Source: DATCZS01 sp036525795 (GTDB lineage: Bacteria; Actinomycetota; Acidimicrobiia; Spongiisociales; ZC4RG35). From it: a stretch of DNA of 29,020 nucleotides. A model generated the notes under the pieces. That model did no database searches and had not been told where the DNA came from. It saw only the letters and a program-made list of their open reading frames with translations. The DNA is taken from NCBI GenBank assembly GCA_036525795.1, contig DATCZS010000041.1, forward strand, positions 1 through 29,020. Reading direction: 5' to 3'. The position numbers and the translations under genes are program-made. Each line of letters starts with the position of its first letter. The first letter of the stretch is position 1. This document shows positions 6,963 to 15,348 of the stretch, one piece after another.

Positions 6963-8198
6963 TCAGCCCAGCTCGCCCGCGATCCAGGTGGCGAGGACCT
7001 CGGCGCAGGTCGTGACCTGATCGATCGGCACGAATTCGTCGGCGGCATGCGCCACGCGAACGTCGCCCGGTCCGTACATGACCGTCGGGGTATGCCCCTG
7101 ATTGATGAAGAGCCGCATGTCGGCACCGTATGGAACTCCGACCAGCGCGGTCGGCTCCGCCGTGACCCGCCGGTGCGAGTCGGCCAGGCCGACCGCAAGA
7201 GGGTGGCCCTCCGGAACTCCGGACGAGTCGAATCGCGCCCCCCACACCTCGAGCCCCACCGGATGCCGGGAGAGCCACTCATCGGCCTCCCAGGCGGCGG
7301 TCACCGCCCGCCGGAGATCTGCGGCCGCCCCGACACCGTCCTGGCCGAGCGTCACTCCGTAGCGGCCATGGGCAACCACCCGGTCCATCACGGTGGACGC
7401 CCAGTTCCCCCCTTCGACCTGCCCGATGATCGTCGGATACGGAAGCCCGATCGCACGCATCCTCGGGTCGACCTCTGCCTCGTTGCGCAGACGTTCGTCC
7501 TCTTCGAGCGCCGCGATCAGGTACTCCAGCTTCGAGAGCGCCGACACGCCCTCCCGACGCATCGAGGCGTGCGCCGCCTTGCCAGGAACATCGAGAGTGA
7601 AGGTGATCGCCCCTGCGTGGGCCACCACCACCTCGAGATCGGTGGGTTCGGTGATCACACAGAAGTCGCCGGTGTACCCGGCCCGGATCGCCGCCAGCGA
7701 GCCGGCTCCCCCGTCCTCCTCGGCGGGCACCGACACCGCCACCACCTCGCCCCGTCGCACGGCGCCCGATTCCCGAAGGAGCCGCATGGCCTCCAGGATC
7801 GAGACCAGCCCTCCCTTCATGTCACAGGCACCCCTTCCGTACAGGCGCCCATCTCTCACGTCCGGCTGGAACGCCGGAGTGGTCCACGACGCCGGTTCCC
7901 CTGGGGGAACGACATCCGAGTGACCCACGACCAGGATGCGCGGTCCGGGCCGGCTCGAGCCGAGATGGCCGGCCACCACCGGAAAGGACCCGTGCTCCAC
8001 CTCCACTCCGGGGAAGTCCGGGTCGGCCATGAGCTCTTCGGCCGGCGGCTCGACACGCCTCACGTCGAGCCCGTCGCCCGCCATCCGGTGGGCCACCTCG
8101 TCCTGGATGGTGCGCTCGTGGCCGGTGACAGACGGAACCGCCACCAACGCCGCCAACTCGGCCACCACCCGGTCGCGATCTGCGCGCATGCCGGTCAT
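6963..8198 (-). CDS. M20-family zinc metallopeptidase (ArgE/DapE/CPG2-like deacylase)
   Basis: This is a cytoplasmic di-zinc amidohydrolase of 411 residues that probably cleaves an N-acyl or peptide bond. Family motifs appear in order: GHSDVVP with H93 and D95, GRGACDMKGG with the bridging D126, PAEEDGG with E160 (catalytic) and E161, ITEPTD with E184, and the last metal ligand H384 in VAHAADEF. The dimerisation lid lies between about residues 190 and 300. It resembles acetylornithine deacetylase and succinyl-diaminopimelate desuccinylase, but substrate cannot be told from sequence. Its ATG overlaps the stop of the upstream pentein gene in an ATGA arrangement, implying translational coupling and a shared pathway, plausibly of arginine-related or guanidino compounds. 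Confidence 0.9.
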   Translation of the reverse strand: MTGMRADRDRVVAELAALVAVPSVTGHERTIQDEVAHRMAGDGLDVRRVEPPAEELMADPDFPGVEVEHGSFPVVAGHLGSSRPGPRILVVGHSDVVPPGEPASWTTPAFQPDVRDGRLYGRGACDMKGGLVSILEAMRLLRESGAVRRGEVVAVSVPAEEDGGAGSLAAIRAGYTGDFCVITEPTDLEVVVAHAGAITFTLDVPGKAAHASMRREGVSALSKLEYLIAALEEDERLRNEAEVDPRMRAIGLPYPTIIGQVEGGNWASTVMDRVVAHGRYGVTLGQDGVGAAADLRRAVTAAWEADEWLSRHPVGLEVWGARFDSSGVPEGHPLAVGLADSHRRVTAEPTALVGVPYGADMRLFINQGHTPTVMYGPGDVRVAHAADEFVPIDQVTTCAEVLATWIAGELG

Positions 8199-9055
8199 GC
8201 CCGGTGCACCGGCCTGGTCAGACAGGTGGGGCCGCCGGATCCGTTCCAGCAGATCTCGGCACCGGCGAAGGTGTGCACCTCAACCCCCCGCTGCTCGAGG
8301 CGCCGGCGCGTGACGTCGTTGCCTTCGAGCATCACCACCACTCCCGGCCGAACCGCCAGAACGTTGCATCCCAACGAGTCGACTTCTGAGTCGGGGACGT
8401 CCACCAGGTCGACGGCGAGGTCTCCGAGCAACTCGAACAACCCCGAGGGCAGCCGCCTCCGCTCCACCACCGCAAGGTCGTCTGCGACCGGGGAGATGAC
8501 GCTGAGCAGATGCAGGCACTCGGCCGGTCCGGCGTCGTACGGAACGTCGAACACGTGCGCCTCGCCCTCCAGCATCGCCGTCAGCTGGTCGATCCCGGCG
8601 CGGTTGGTGCGCAGGGAATGTCCGATGCACGCCACGTCGGGGCGCAGCCAGAACACATCGCCTCCGTCGACGGTCCCCGGATCCTCGATCCGGCCGACGA
8701 TGGGAATGCCGTGCCCCTCGAACCATGCCCCCTGCGCGTCTTCCTCCCCCTGGCGGGTCGGCTTGCCCGACCTCAGGAGGATCGCCCCTCGATCCGTCAC
8801 CAGCGCCGGGTCGTAGGCGTAGACGAGGTCGGGACTGGCGGTCTCGACCGCAAGGTCGTGAACGGTCGCCCCCAGCGCGGTCAGCAGGTGAACCAGGCCG
8901 TCGTGCTCCACTCGTGCCTTCTCGATGTCCACCGGCCGGCGGAATCCGTGAGCCGGATCCTCGAACGCGGAGGCGAACGCGTCTCCGGGCCGCTTCACGA
9001 GAACCTGACGGAGCGAGGCGGTCATCGATTGAGCCCCAAAGGGAAGGACGTTCAT
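8195..9055 (-). CDS. Pentein-superfamily guanidino hydrolase (dimethylargininase/arginine deiminase-like)
   Basis: This 286-residue protein is of the amidinotransferase/DDAH fold. Visible active-site elements are VDGGDVFW with D133, ECLHLLS with catalytic H182, and the C-terminal nucleophile C278 in GGPTCLTRP; the opening RQVLVKRP is also typical. Enzymes of this type attack a guanidinium carbon through a Cys thioether, forming citrulline and an amine (dimethylamine from dimethylarginine, ammonia from arginine). Cytoplasmic, with no signal peptide. The start at ATG 9055 is supported by TACCAT (9063-9068) seven bases upstream, which would give a leaderless mRNA; a second in-frame ATG at 9025 is possible. 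It is the first gene of a two-gene unit with the M20 peptidase. Which guanidino substrate it uses is open. Confidence 0.85.
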   Translation of the reverse strand: MNVLPFGAQSMTASLRQVLVKRPGDAFASAFEDPAHGFRRPVDIEKARVEHDGLVHLLTALGATVHDLAVETASPDLVYAYDPALVTDRGAILLRSGKPTRQGEEDAQGAWFEGHGIPIVGRIEDPGTVDGGDVFWLRPDVACIGHSLRTNRAGIDQLTAMLEGEAHVFDVPYDAGPAECLHLLSVISPVADDLAVVERRRLPSGLFELLGDLAVDLVDVPDSEVDSLGCNVLAVRPGVVVMLEGNDVTRRRLEQRGVEVHTFAGAEICWNGSGGPTCLTRPVHRA

Positions 9056-9062
9056 GCCGCCG

Positions 9063-9068
9063 ATGGTA
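9063..9068 (-). promoter_or_regulatory. -10 box (TACCAT) for leaderless pentein-hydrolase mRNA
   Basis: On the minus strand TACCAT is followed by seven bases and the ATG at 9055. No Shine-Dalgarno sequence precedes this ATG, which fits leaderless initiation. Confidence 0.45.
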
Positions 9069-9140
9069 TCGGCCGGTCACCAGCCTCGAGTGACCGCAAG
9101 GCGCGGGAGACGCCGACCGGATGACAAGAGGGACGACTCG

Positions 9141-9875
9141 CTACACGGCATCCCTGGTTCTCACCGCCCAGGTGAGAACCACCGCCCCGACGATCGCCAG
9201 ACCCCCGATGGCGGCGGCACCGCCCCATTTCCCCGCCTCGACCGCTCCCAGCGCCTCGAGGGCGTCAGAGGGCAGCTCGTCGAGGTCGGCGTAGATCGAG
9301 AGGCACAGCTTCCACACGCTCGACGCCCCGAGCCCCGGCACGACATTCGCCAGGATGCCCTCCCACACGAACACGTAGCCGAGGCCCACCAGCAGCGACC
9401 GCCCGAACAGGTATCCGAGCGGCACGAAGATGGCGCTGTATCCGAGTGCGGCCCCCACATACAGCGAGAGTGCGGGAACCGCAGCACTCCATGAGCCGGT
9501 GATGAGGGAAGTCCCGATCCACCCCGGCACCCACCCGGCGATCGCGACCAGCGTCGACCCGACCGCCGCCGCCACCCACGCGGACACGGCGAACGTGGCC
9601 GCCGAAACCGGGGTGAGGAACACGAACGGGAGGGTTCCCCCGTCTCGCTCGTCGCGCAGCGCCGCCGTCCCCAGGATCAGCAACGCGATGGAAAGGGTGG
9701 CGGCGGGAACGGTGGACACCAGCACCTGATACTCCTCGAGGGCCGCAGGCCCGGCATCCCCGGCCATCGCCACCCACGCCGTCACCCCGGCCACCGAGGC
9801 AAGGGCGACCGCCCCGAGCAGCCTCTTGCCGCGAAGCATGCGGCCGAGTAGATGCCTGGTCAGGGTGAGGTTCAT
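9141..9875 (-). CDS. ABC-2 type transporter permease (second pair)
   Basis: This 244-residue integral membrane protein has about six hydrophobic segments. The sequence DERDGGTLPFVFLTPVS, following the second segment, is the characteristic loop of ABC-2 permeases. It is the last gene of the operon; its ATG overlaps the stop of the upstream ATPase (ATGA), so the two are translationally coupled and should form one exporter. The C-terminus ends shortly after the last membrane helix (WAVRTRDAV). The exported substrate is unknown. Gene order ATPase then permease repeats the pair at 10783-12574. Confidence 0.85.
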   Translation of the reverse strand: MNLTLTRHLLGRMLRGKRLLGAVALASVAGVTAWVAMAGDAGPAALEEYQVLVSTVPAATLSIALLILGTAALRDERDGGTLPFVFLTPVSAATFAVSAWVAAAVGSTLVAIAGWVPGWIGTSLITGSWSAAVPALSLYVGAALGYSAIFVPLGYLFGRSLLVGLGYVFVWEGILANVVPGLGASSVWKLCLSIYADLDELPSDALEALGAVEAGKWGGAAAIGGLAIVGAVVLTWAVRTRDAV

Positions 9876-10786
9876 GTCGGCGCTCCCACCAGGTACCGGA
9901 ACACGCTCTCCAGGGACTCGTCCACGGGGGCGATCTCGAGGAGGCGGATCCCGCTCGCCTGGGCCAGCCGGGGAAGGGCGCGCGCCAGCCGGATCGGATC
10001 GGCGGTCATCACGTCGACGGACTCCCCCGCCATCCGGACCCCCTCGACACCGTCCACGGCCATCACCGCCGCCGCCAGCTCCCTGGGACGGTCGGAGACC
10101 ACCAGCACCTGCCGCGGCTTGTCGGTCATGGCGGATCTGAGTGCTTCGAGTTCGCCCACCGCCGCCAGCCGACCGTCGACCATCGCCACCACGCGGTGGG
10201 TCATCCGTTCCACCTCGACCAGCACGTGAGAAGACACGATGACGGTGCGGCCTTCCTCGCCCAGTCGCCGGAACAGGGCGATCAACTGGGCGCGCTGGAC
10301 CGGGTCGGCGCCGTTGAGCGGCTCGTCGAGGATGAGCACCTCTGGCCCGGACACGAGCGCCGACGCCACCTTCGCCCTCTGGCGCATGCCCTTCGAGAAC
10401 CCCGCGAGCCTTCTGTCCGCCGCGTCGGCCAGGCCGACGGTGTGAATCGCATCGTCCACCGCCCGGCGGACATCCTTGACGCCGGTGAGCGACGCGCGCA
10501 GCTCGAGGAAGCGACGGGCGGTGAGGTCCGGGTAGACGGACTCGTCCTCCGGGACCATCGCCAGCCTCGAATACACCGACCGGCGCCGGCGCGGGTCCAG
10601 CCCCAGCACCTCCACCGACCCCTGACTCGGCACCTGAAGGCCGGTGAGGACGCGGAGCAGGGTCGTCTTCCCTGCTCCGTTTGGCCCCAGCAGACCGGTG
10701 ACACCCGGCCCGAACTCGACGCTCACGTCCGAGAGCGCCACCTTCTGGCCGAACCACTTCGACACGCCCACCGCCTTGACCGTCAT
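9872..10786 (-). CDS. ABC transporter ATP-binding protein (second pair)
   Basis: This 304-residue cytoplasmic ATPase energises the neighbouring permease. Walker A is GPNGAGKTT at 34-42, the signature is the variant FSKGMRQR near 130-137, Walker B is VLILDEP at about 150-156, and the switch His is in SSHVL. A C-terminal extension of about 90 residues follows the nucleotide-binding domain, as in CcmA/DrrA-type ATPases of ABC-2 exporters. The ATG at 10786 overlaps the stop of the upstream permease by four bases. It is clearly paralogous to the ATPase at 11660-12574, which has the same length and architecture. Confidence 0.92.
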   Translation of the reverse strand: MTVKAVGVSKWFGQKVALSDVSVEFGPGVTGLLGPNGAGKTTLLRVLTGLQVPSQGSVEVLGLDPRRRRSVYSRLAMVPEDESVYPDLTARRFLELRASLTGVKDVRRAVDDAIHTVGLADAADRRLAGFSKGMRQRAKVASALVSGPEVLILDEPLNGADPVQRAQLIALFRRLGEEGRTVIVSSHVLVEVERMTHRVVAMVDGRLAAVGELEALRSAMTDKPRQVLVVSDRPRELAAAVMAVDGVEGVRMAGESVDVMTADPIRLARALPRLAQASGIRLLEIAPVDESLESVFRYLVGAPT

Positions 10787-11667
10787 GCCAGCCTCCGGTA
10801 GCGCCGGTACACCCACACCCCGCCTCCGAGAGCGACGACGACAATGACGGCCAGCGACACCCACGGGTCGAACCCGGCCCTCTCCGGCCAGTAGGCCCCG
10901 AGGTCCCGGTCGAAGATCCAGTCCCGCAGGTACCTGGGATGGTCGTCGAGTGCCAGCAGCGAGGCATACCTGGCGCCGGGGAACGAGGCGCGGGAAAGCA
11001 CCCCAGCCAGATTGCCGCCGGCGATGACCACCCCGAGGAACGTGGCGGCGCCGAAGGCCGTCCGATCGACGTAGGCGGATACGACGGCGAGCACGCCCCC
11101 GTGTACGAGCACGAATCCGAGCGTGGCGGCGGTCACCTTCCAGAGAATGTCGAGGTTGGCACCCAGGTAGGCGAGAAACCCGCCATCGTGCAGCGCCGCC
11201 GCCCCGAGGTGATAGGCCATCTGCGGAACGAGGTAGATCGAGCTCGCCATCAGCAGGAAGGCCAAGGCCTTGCCCGTGAGGTAGTCGGCCACCGTCATGG
11301 GACGGGAGAAATACACCGACAGCACTCCCTGGCCCCGGTCGGGCCCCAGCAACTCGGGGATGCTCACCGCCAGGAAGAGCAGCGAGATGCGCGAGTACAG
11401 ATCGAACAACTCGGCGTACGAGGGCAACCCTTCGGCGATGGCCCCGGCCAGGGAGCCGAACAGGAACAGCTGGCCCACCAGGACCGCCGCCATCAACAGC
11501 CCGATGGAGAGCAACCCCCAGGGAAGTACCTTGCGCCGGGCCTTTCGCCTCAGACCCAGTATCCGGCGGATCCCGTCCCTGACGATTGCCCGGCGGGTGC
11601 CGGAGCGACCCCGCAGCTCTCCCTCGTACGCCCGGTAGCCGCGGTCGTAGATGACGGCATCAGTCAT
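10783..11667 (-). CDS. ABC-2 type transporter permease (first pair)
   Basis: This 294-residue membrane protein has about six transmembrane segments and a cytoplasmic N-terminus (YDRGYRAYEGELRGR) that is typical of ABC-2 permeases paired with DrrA-like ATPases. The loop LLGPDRGQGVLSVYFSRPM is the family's conserved element after the second helix. The start is ATG 11667, chosen because the preceding in-frame text is Ser/Arg-rich shadow of the upstream ATPase; the resulting overlap with that gene is eight bases. The end overlaps the next ATPase by four bases, so the whole block should be one mRNA. Confidence 0.88.
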   Translation of the reverse strand: MTDAVIYDRGYRAYEGELRGRSGTRRAIVRDGIRRILGLRRKARRKVLPWGLLSIGLLMAAVLVGQLFLFGSLAGAIAEGLPSYAELFDLYSRISLLFLAVSIPELLGPDRGQGVLSVYFSRPMTVADYLTGKALAFLLMASSIYLVPQMAYHLGAAALHDGGFLAYLGANLDILWKVTAATLGFVLVHGGVLAVVSAYVDRTAFGAATFLGVVIAGGNLAGVLSRASFPGARYASLLALDDHPRYLRDWIFDRDLGAYWPERAGFDPWVSLAVIVVVALGGGVWVYRRYRRLA

Positions 11668-12574
11668 GGTCTCGCCCCGCTTGGCGAAGGAACTCGTCCT
11701 CGAGAGAGACCGACACCCGCCCCAGCCGCAGGATGCCGGTCGAGGATGCGACCGCGGCGTCGCGGATGGCGTCGAAGACGTCATCCCCTTTCGCGGAGAC
11801 CGTCACCCGGTAGCCGTCGGCTCCGACGTCGAACCCCAGGCCGGAGAGCTCGCGCATCATCGCCGCCGGGTCGTCGAGCACTTCCACCAAGACAGTTCCT
11901 TCGGCCGAGCGCGTGTCGAGCGCTCCCGATCGGATCAGGCGTCCGGCATCGATCATGATGACGGCATCGCATGTCTGCTCGATGTCGGAGAGGACATGGG
12001 AGGACACCACGACGTTGATCCCGAACCCGCCGAGGCGCCTGATCAACGCCAGCATCTGCTCGCGGCCCGCCGGATCGAGGCCCGAGGCGGGCTCGTCGAG
12101 CAGCACCAGGCGCGGCCCGTGGACGATGGCCTGCGCCAGCTTCACCCGCTGCTGCATCCCGGTGGAGAAGTCACCCACGTACCGGAAGCGCTCTTCTTCC
12201 AGACCCACGAGAAACAGCGTCTCGGAGGCTCTTCTCCTGGCGTCTTTGGCCGGAACGCCTGCGAGCTCTGCGGAGAACGCAACGAAATCCGCCGCGGTCT
12301 GATCGTGCGGTAGGCACGACCCCTCGGGCATGTAGCCGACGAGGGACCGGACCGAGATCGGATCGGTCGAGACGTCGTGACCCATCACCTGGGCGCTGCC
12401 GTTGGTGGGGTGAAGGAGGCCGAGGAGGATCCGGAGAAGGGTTGTCTTCCCGGCGCCGTTGGCCCCCACCAATCCCGTGACGCCGGGGGCCACGTCGGCC
12501 GAGAGGTCGCGGAGCGCGACCACCTGGTCGAATCGATGGGTGAGACCCCGGATGGAGATGATGGGCGCGCTCAC
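11660..12574 (-). CDS. ABC transporter ATP-binding protein (first pair)
   Basis: This 304-residue ATPase has Walker A GANGAGKTT at 37-45, signature FSTGMQQR at about 136-143, Walker B LVLLDEP near 156-162 and switch His in SSHVLSD. A roughly 90-residue C-terminal tail is of the DrrA/CcmA kind. The start is GTG at 12574, giving the N-terminus MSAPIISIRGLTHRF. It is separated by 69 bp from the upstream membrane-protein gene and overlaps the following permease gene by eight bases. Together with 10783-11667 it forms an export complex of unknown substrate. Confidence 0.92.
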   Translation of the reverse strand: MSAPIISIRGLTHRFDQVVALRDLSADVAPGVTGLVGANGAGKTTLLRILLGLLHPTNGSAQVMGHDVSTDPISVRSLVGYMPEGSCLPHDQTAADFVAFSAELAGVPAKDARRRASETLFLVGLEEERFRYVGDFSTGMQQRVKLAQAIVHGPRLVLLDEPASGLDPAGREQMLALIRRLGGFGINVVVSSHVLSDIEQTCDAVIMIDAGRLIRSGALDTRSAEGTVLVEVLDDPAAMMRELSGLGFDVGADGYRVTVSAKGDDVFDAIRDAAVASSTGILRLGRVSVSLEDEFLRQAGRDHD

Positions 12575-12643
12575 CCGGCGGTCCCTGTCGAACCCGGGCG
12601 CGCCTCTCCGGTGCGGATCATCGCGGCGTCTGTCCGATCACCG

Positions 12644-13339
12644 TCATTGCGACCGGGCGACCCGGCCGTCGACCGCCAGCAGGATCGCCAGCGGCGCGAT
12701 GAGCATCCCGCCCATCGATGTTCCGTACGCGACCACTTCGAGCCCGGCTGCCATGCCCACCAGGCCGGCGATGCTGAAGGCACCCGCCAGCAGGAGGACC
12801 CGACCCACCCAGCCGACGATGCCGTGGCGACGCACCAGCACCGTAGAAATCAGGACCGCGCCGATCCCGAACATGGCGTATCCGACGACGTCGATCAGGA
12901 ACGGGAGCGACGTATCGGAATAGAAGTACCACATCTCGGCCATCGCCGGATCAGATCCCGCCAGCATCGGGAACACGGTGAACTGCGACACGTAGGCAAC
13001 CAGCACCAGCGGCAGATACGCCACCAGGAAGGCCCAGCCCACCAGTTCGACGGGTCGCAGGGACCGGCGACGGTGCTCCAGCCACGAGAAGAGGGCGAGG
13101 GCGGCCAGGAACACCGGGTTGACGAGAGCGGCTGCCACGAACGCCAGGCGGTAGAGGAGGGAGTCGGACGCCAGGCCGACGATCTGGGCGGTGGTCCCCC
13201 GCTCCTGCGGCATCGAGGCCACGACCAGCAACACCATGGCTCCCAGGAGGGCAAGCGTCGTCCACGCCAGAACCTCGAGGGCGAGGGCAGACCGACGCAG
13301 CCCGAGCCGGGAGAGCGCGGCCTGAGTCTCGGTGAACAT
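12644..13339 (-). CDS. Polytopic membrane protein, first gene of the ABC operon
   Basis: This protein of about 231 residues has around six hydrophobic segments and short loops. A segment with aromatic text (MAEMWYFYSDTSLPF) in the middle may face outside. GGAGG lies four bases before ATG 13339; the adjacent GTG at 13342 is an alternative start. No family is recognised. Its position directly upstream of two ABC pairs, same strand and small gap, suggests cotranscription, perhaps as an accessory or regulatory membrane subunit, but that is inference. Confidence 0.7.
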   Translation of the reverse strand: MFTETQAALSRLGLRRSALALEVLAWTTLALLGAMVLLVVASMPQERGTTAQIVGLASDSLLYRLAFVAAALVNPVFLAALALFSWLEHRRRSLRPVELVGWAFLVAYLPLVLVAYVSQFTVFPMLAGSDPAMAEMWYFYSDTSLPFLIDVVGYAMFGIGAVLISTVLVRRHGIVGWVGRVLLLAGAFSIAGLVGMAAGLEVVAYGTSMGGMLIAPLAILLAVDGRVARSQ

Positions 13340-13444
13340 CACACCTCCGTTTCCCGGTCATCATCTCGTGGATCCGGCGACTTCAACAGGGGCGGCGGTC
13401 ACAGCATCTGGGACCGTGAGGGTTCTCGCCGGCCTCTCCTCGCC

Positions 13445-13450
13445 TACCCT
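13445..13450 (+). promoter_or_regulatory. -10 box (TACCCT) for leaderless oxidoreductase mRNA
   Basis: TACCCT is followed by seven bases and the GTG at 13458, so transcription should start at or one base before the start codon. No Shine-Dalgarno sequence is present before the GTG. Confidence 0.5.
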
Positions 13451-13457
13451 ACCGGCC

Positions 13458-13979
13458 GTGCCACCACCCCTCCTCGAACAGCTGGACTACCGGCAGACGA
13501 CTCCGGGGCTGGCGCGGACGTCGATCATGCGCATCCTGGCCGGAAGCGGTCTCACACCGTTCAACCGCAACGTCGCCGAGCCGATCGACCTCTTGACGTC
13601 CCGCCTGTCGAGCCGCCGCACCACCCTGACGACCATCCTGACCGGGCTGCCCGTGGTGTTTCTCACCACGACGGGGGCACGGACCGGAGCGATGCGGACA
13701 TCACCGCTCGTCGGAATCCCGACGGAGGGTTCGCTCGGTCTGATCGGGTCGAACTTCGGCCACAGCCGCCAGCCCGGCTGGGTCCACAACCTCCTTGCCC
13801 AGCCCAGGGCCTCGATCACCTACCGAGACACCACCGTCGACGTCGTCGCTCGAACGGCAGACGTCGACCAGCAGCAGCGCATCTGGTCGACGGCCATCCA
13901 GATGTACCCCGGGTACGCCGCATACCGGGAGCGAGCCGGCGAACGCACCATCCACCTGTTCGTGGCCAGCTCCGCCTGA
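13458..13979 (+). CDS. Nitroreductase-family deazaflavin (F420)-dependent oxidoreductase
   Basis: This 173-residue protein is of the Ddn-like split beta-barrel family, which uses the deazaflavin cofactor F420 for hydride transfer to quinones or nitro compounds. Typical motifs are LTTTGARTGAMRTSPLVGI near residues 67-85 and a GSNFGHSRQPGWVHNLLAQ block about 10 residues later, followed by the acidic/aromatic C-terminal part (MYPGYAAYRERAG). The start GTG 13458 is chosen because TACCCT lies seven bases upstream; the in-frame text before it is low-complexity. It is convergent with the permease gene at 13993, separated by 13 bp. F420 use is inferred from family, not visible directly. Confidence 0.85.
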   Translation: MPPPLLEQLDYRQTTPGLARTSIMRILAGSGLTPFNRNVAEPIDLLTSRLSSRRTTLTTILTGLPVVFLTTTGARTGAMRTSPLVGIPTEGSLGLIGSNFGHSRQPGWVHNLLAQPRASITYRDTTVDVVARTADVDQQQRIWSTAIQMYPGYAAYRERAGERTIHLFVASSA

Positions 13980-13992
13980 CGAGGCGCAGCGT

Positions 13993-15204
13993 TCAGGACA
14001 GAACGGGCTCAGGCTCGGATGTCTCGTCGGGCAACACGAGGTTGGCGACCACACCGATCACGGCCGCCAGTGCCAGACCCGACACGCTGACCCGGCCGAT
14101 CGTGATCCCTCCCACGTTCGAGATCCCCAGTCCGAACACCATGATGAGGGCGACCACGATCAGATTGCGGCTCTGGGTGAAGTCCGACCCTGATTCGGCC
14201 AGCGTGCGCAGCCCGATGGCAGCGATCATCCCGAACAGCACGATCGACAGGCCGCCGAGAACGGGAACAGGCACACTCAGAAGGATCGCTCCCACCTTCG
14301 GGATGAGACCGAGCAAGATGGCGAACGCGGCACCGATCCGAAGGATGGCCGGGTCGTACACCCTGGTCACCGCCAGCACGCCGGTGTTCTCCGAGTAGGT
14401 GGTGTTGGCCGGTCCGCCGACCAGCCCGGCGAACATGGTGGCCAGGCCATCGCCGAGCAGCGTCCGATCGAGCCCCGGCTCTTCGAAGAAGTCCTTCCCC
14501 ACGACCCGCCCGTTGGTGAGGATGTCTCCCACGTGCTCGATCATCGTCACGAGGGCCACCGGTGCGATGAGGGCGATGGCACCCGTGGTGAAGGTCGGGG
14601 TGACGAACTCGGGAAACCCGAACCAGTCTGCCGACGACACGCCGCTGAAGTCGACCTCACCGGCGATCGCCGCCGCGACGTAGCCGAAGACGGCGCCGCT
14701 CAGGATGGGGAGCATCTTGAACAGACCCTTGGTGAAGATGGCGACGACCACTGTGGCCCCGAGGGTGGCCAGGGCGAGCCACCAGTTGCCCTGGGCCTGG
14801 TCGATGGCCACCGGCGCCAGCGTGATCCCGATGATGGCGATGACGGGCCCCGCCACGATCGGCGGAAGCAGACGCCGGATCCGGTCGCTGCCGATGACCC
14901 GCACGAGGAAGGAGATAGCCACGTAGACGACGCCGGCCACCAGGATCCCGCCGCCGATCGCCCCGAAGTCGTACCCCTCGGCGCTGGCCGCGTTGATCGC
15001 CGCGATGAATGCGAACGACGAGCCGAGGAACACGGGGACGATCCGCTTTGTCACCAGGTGGAAGAGGAGTGTTCCCACTCCCGCAGCCACCAGCGCAACC
15101 GTGGGGCTGAGCCCGGTGAGGATCGGCACCAGCACGGTTGCCCCGAACATGGCCAGCGCGTGCTGAACCCCCAGCACCAGCCGGCGTCGCGACGTCATTT
15201 CCAC
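13993..15204 (-). CDS. NCS2-family uracil/xanthine permease
   Basis: This is an inner-membrane nucleobase:cation symporter of about 403 residues with about 14 hydrophobic segments. The N-terminal LVLGVQHALAMFGATVLVP is the family opening. The substrate-site segment GLVGGPANTTYSENTGVLA is typical of uracil/xanthine carriers, with Glu of SEN and the preceding MIEHVGDI element conserved. The start is placed at GTG 15204 because GGAGG ends five bases before it; ATG 15198, two codons later, is the alternative. A possible -10 box TACCGT is at 15235-15240. Closest in appearance to UraA/PyrP-like uracil permeases, but xanthine or other purines are not excluded. No purine or pyrimidine genes are adjacent. 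Confidence 0.9.
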   Translation of the reverse strand: MEMTSRRRLVLGVQHALAMFGATVLVPILTGLSPTVALVAAGVGTLLFHLVTKRIVPVFLGSSFAFIAAINAASAEGYDFGAIGGGILVAGVVYVAISFLVRVIGSDRIRRLLPPIVAGPVIAIIGITLAPVAIDQAQGNWWLALATLGATVVVAIFTKGLFKMLPILSGAVFGYVAAAIAGEVDFSGVSSADWFGFPEFVTPTFTTGAIALIAPVALVTMIEHVGDILTNGRVVGKDFFEEPGLDRTLLGDGLATMFAGLVGGPANTTYSENTGVLAVTRVYDPAILRIGAAFAILLGLIPKVGAILLSVPVPVLGGLSIVLFGMIAAIGLRTLAESGSDFTQSRNLIVVALIMVFGLGISNVGGITIGRVSVSGLALAAVIGVVANLVLPDETSEPEPVLS

Positions 15205-15348
15205 TTCGACCTCCCAGACGTGATCTGCCGGGGCACGGTATCGCGTCGTCGCAGGGGCCGTCGGCAAAACCGGGGGTCGTGTCCGGGAATTGGAACCGAT
15301 TCGGAGCCACCGGCGTCTCACCCTCGAAGCCGTCGAGGGGAGTTCATC

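Noticed and set aside
13973..13986. Hairpin CGCCT-GACG-AGGCG between convergent genes as a terminator
   Set aside because: Only five pairs, includes the stop codon, and has no T-run on either side.
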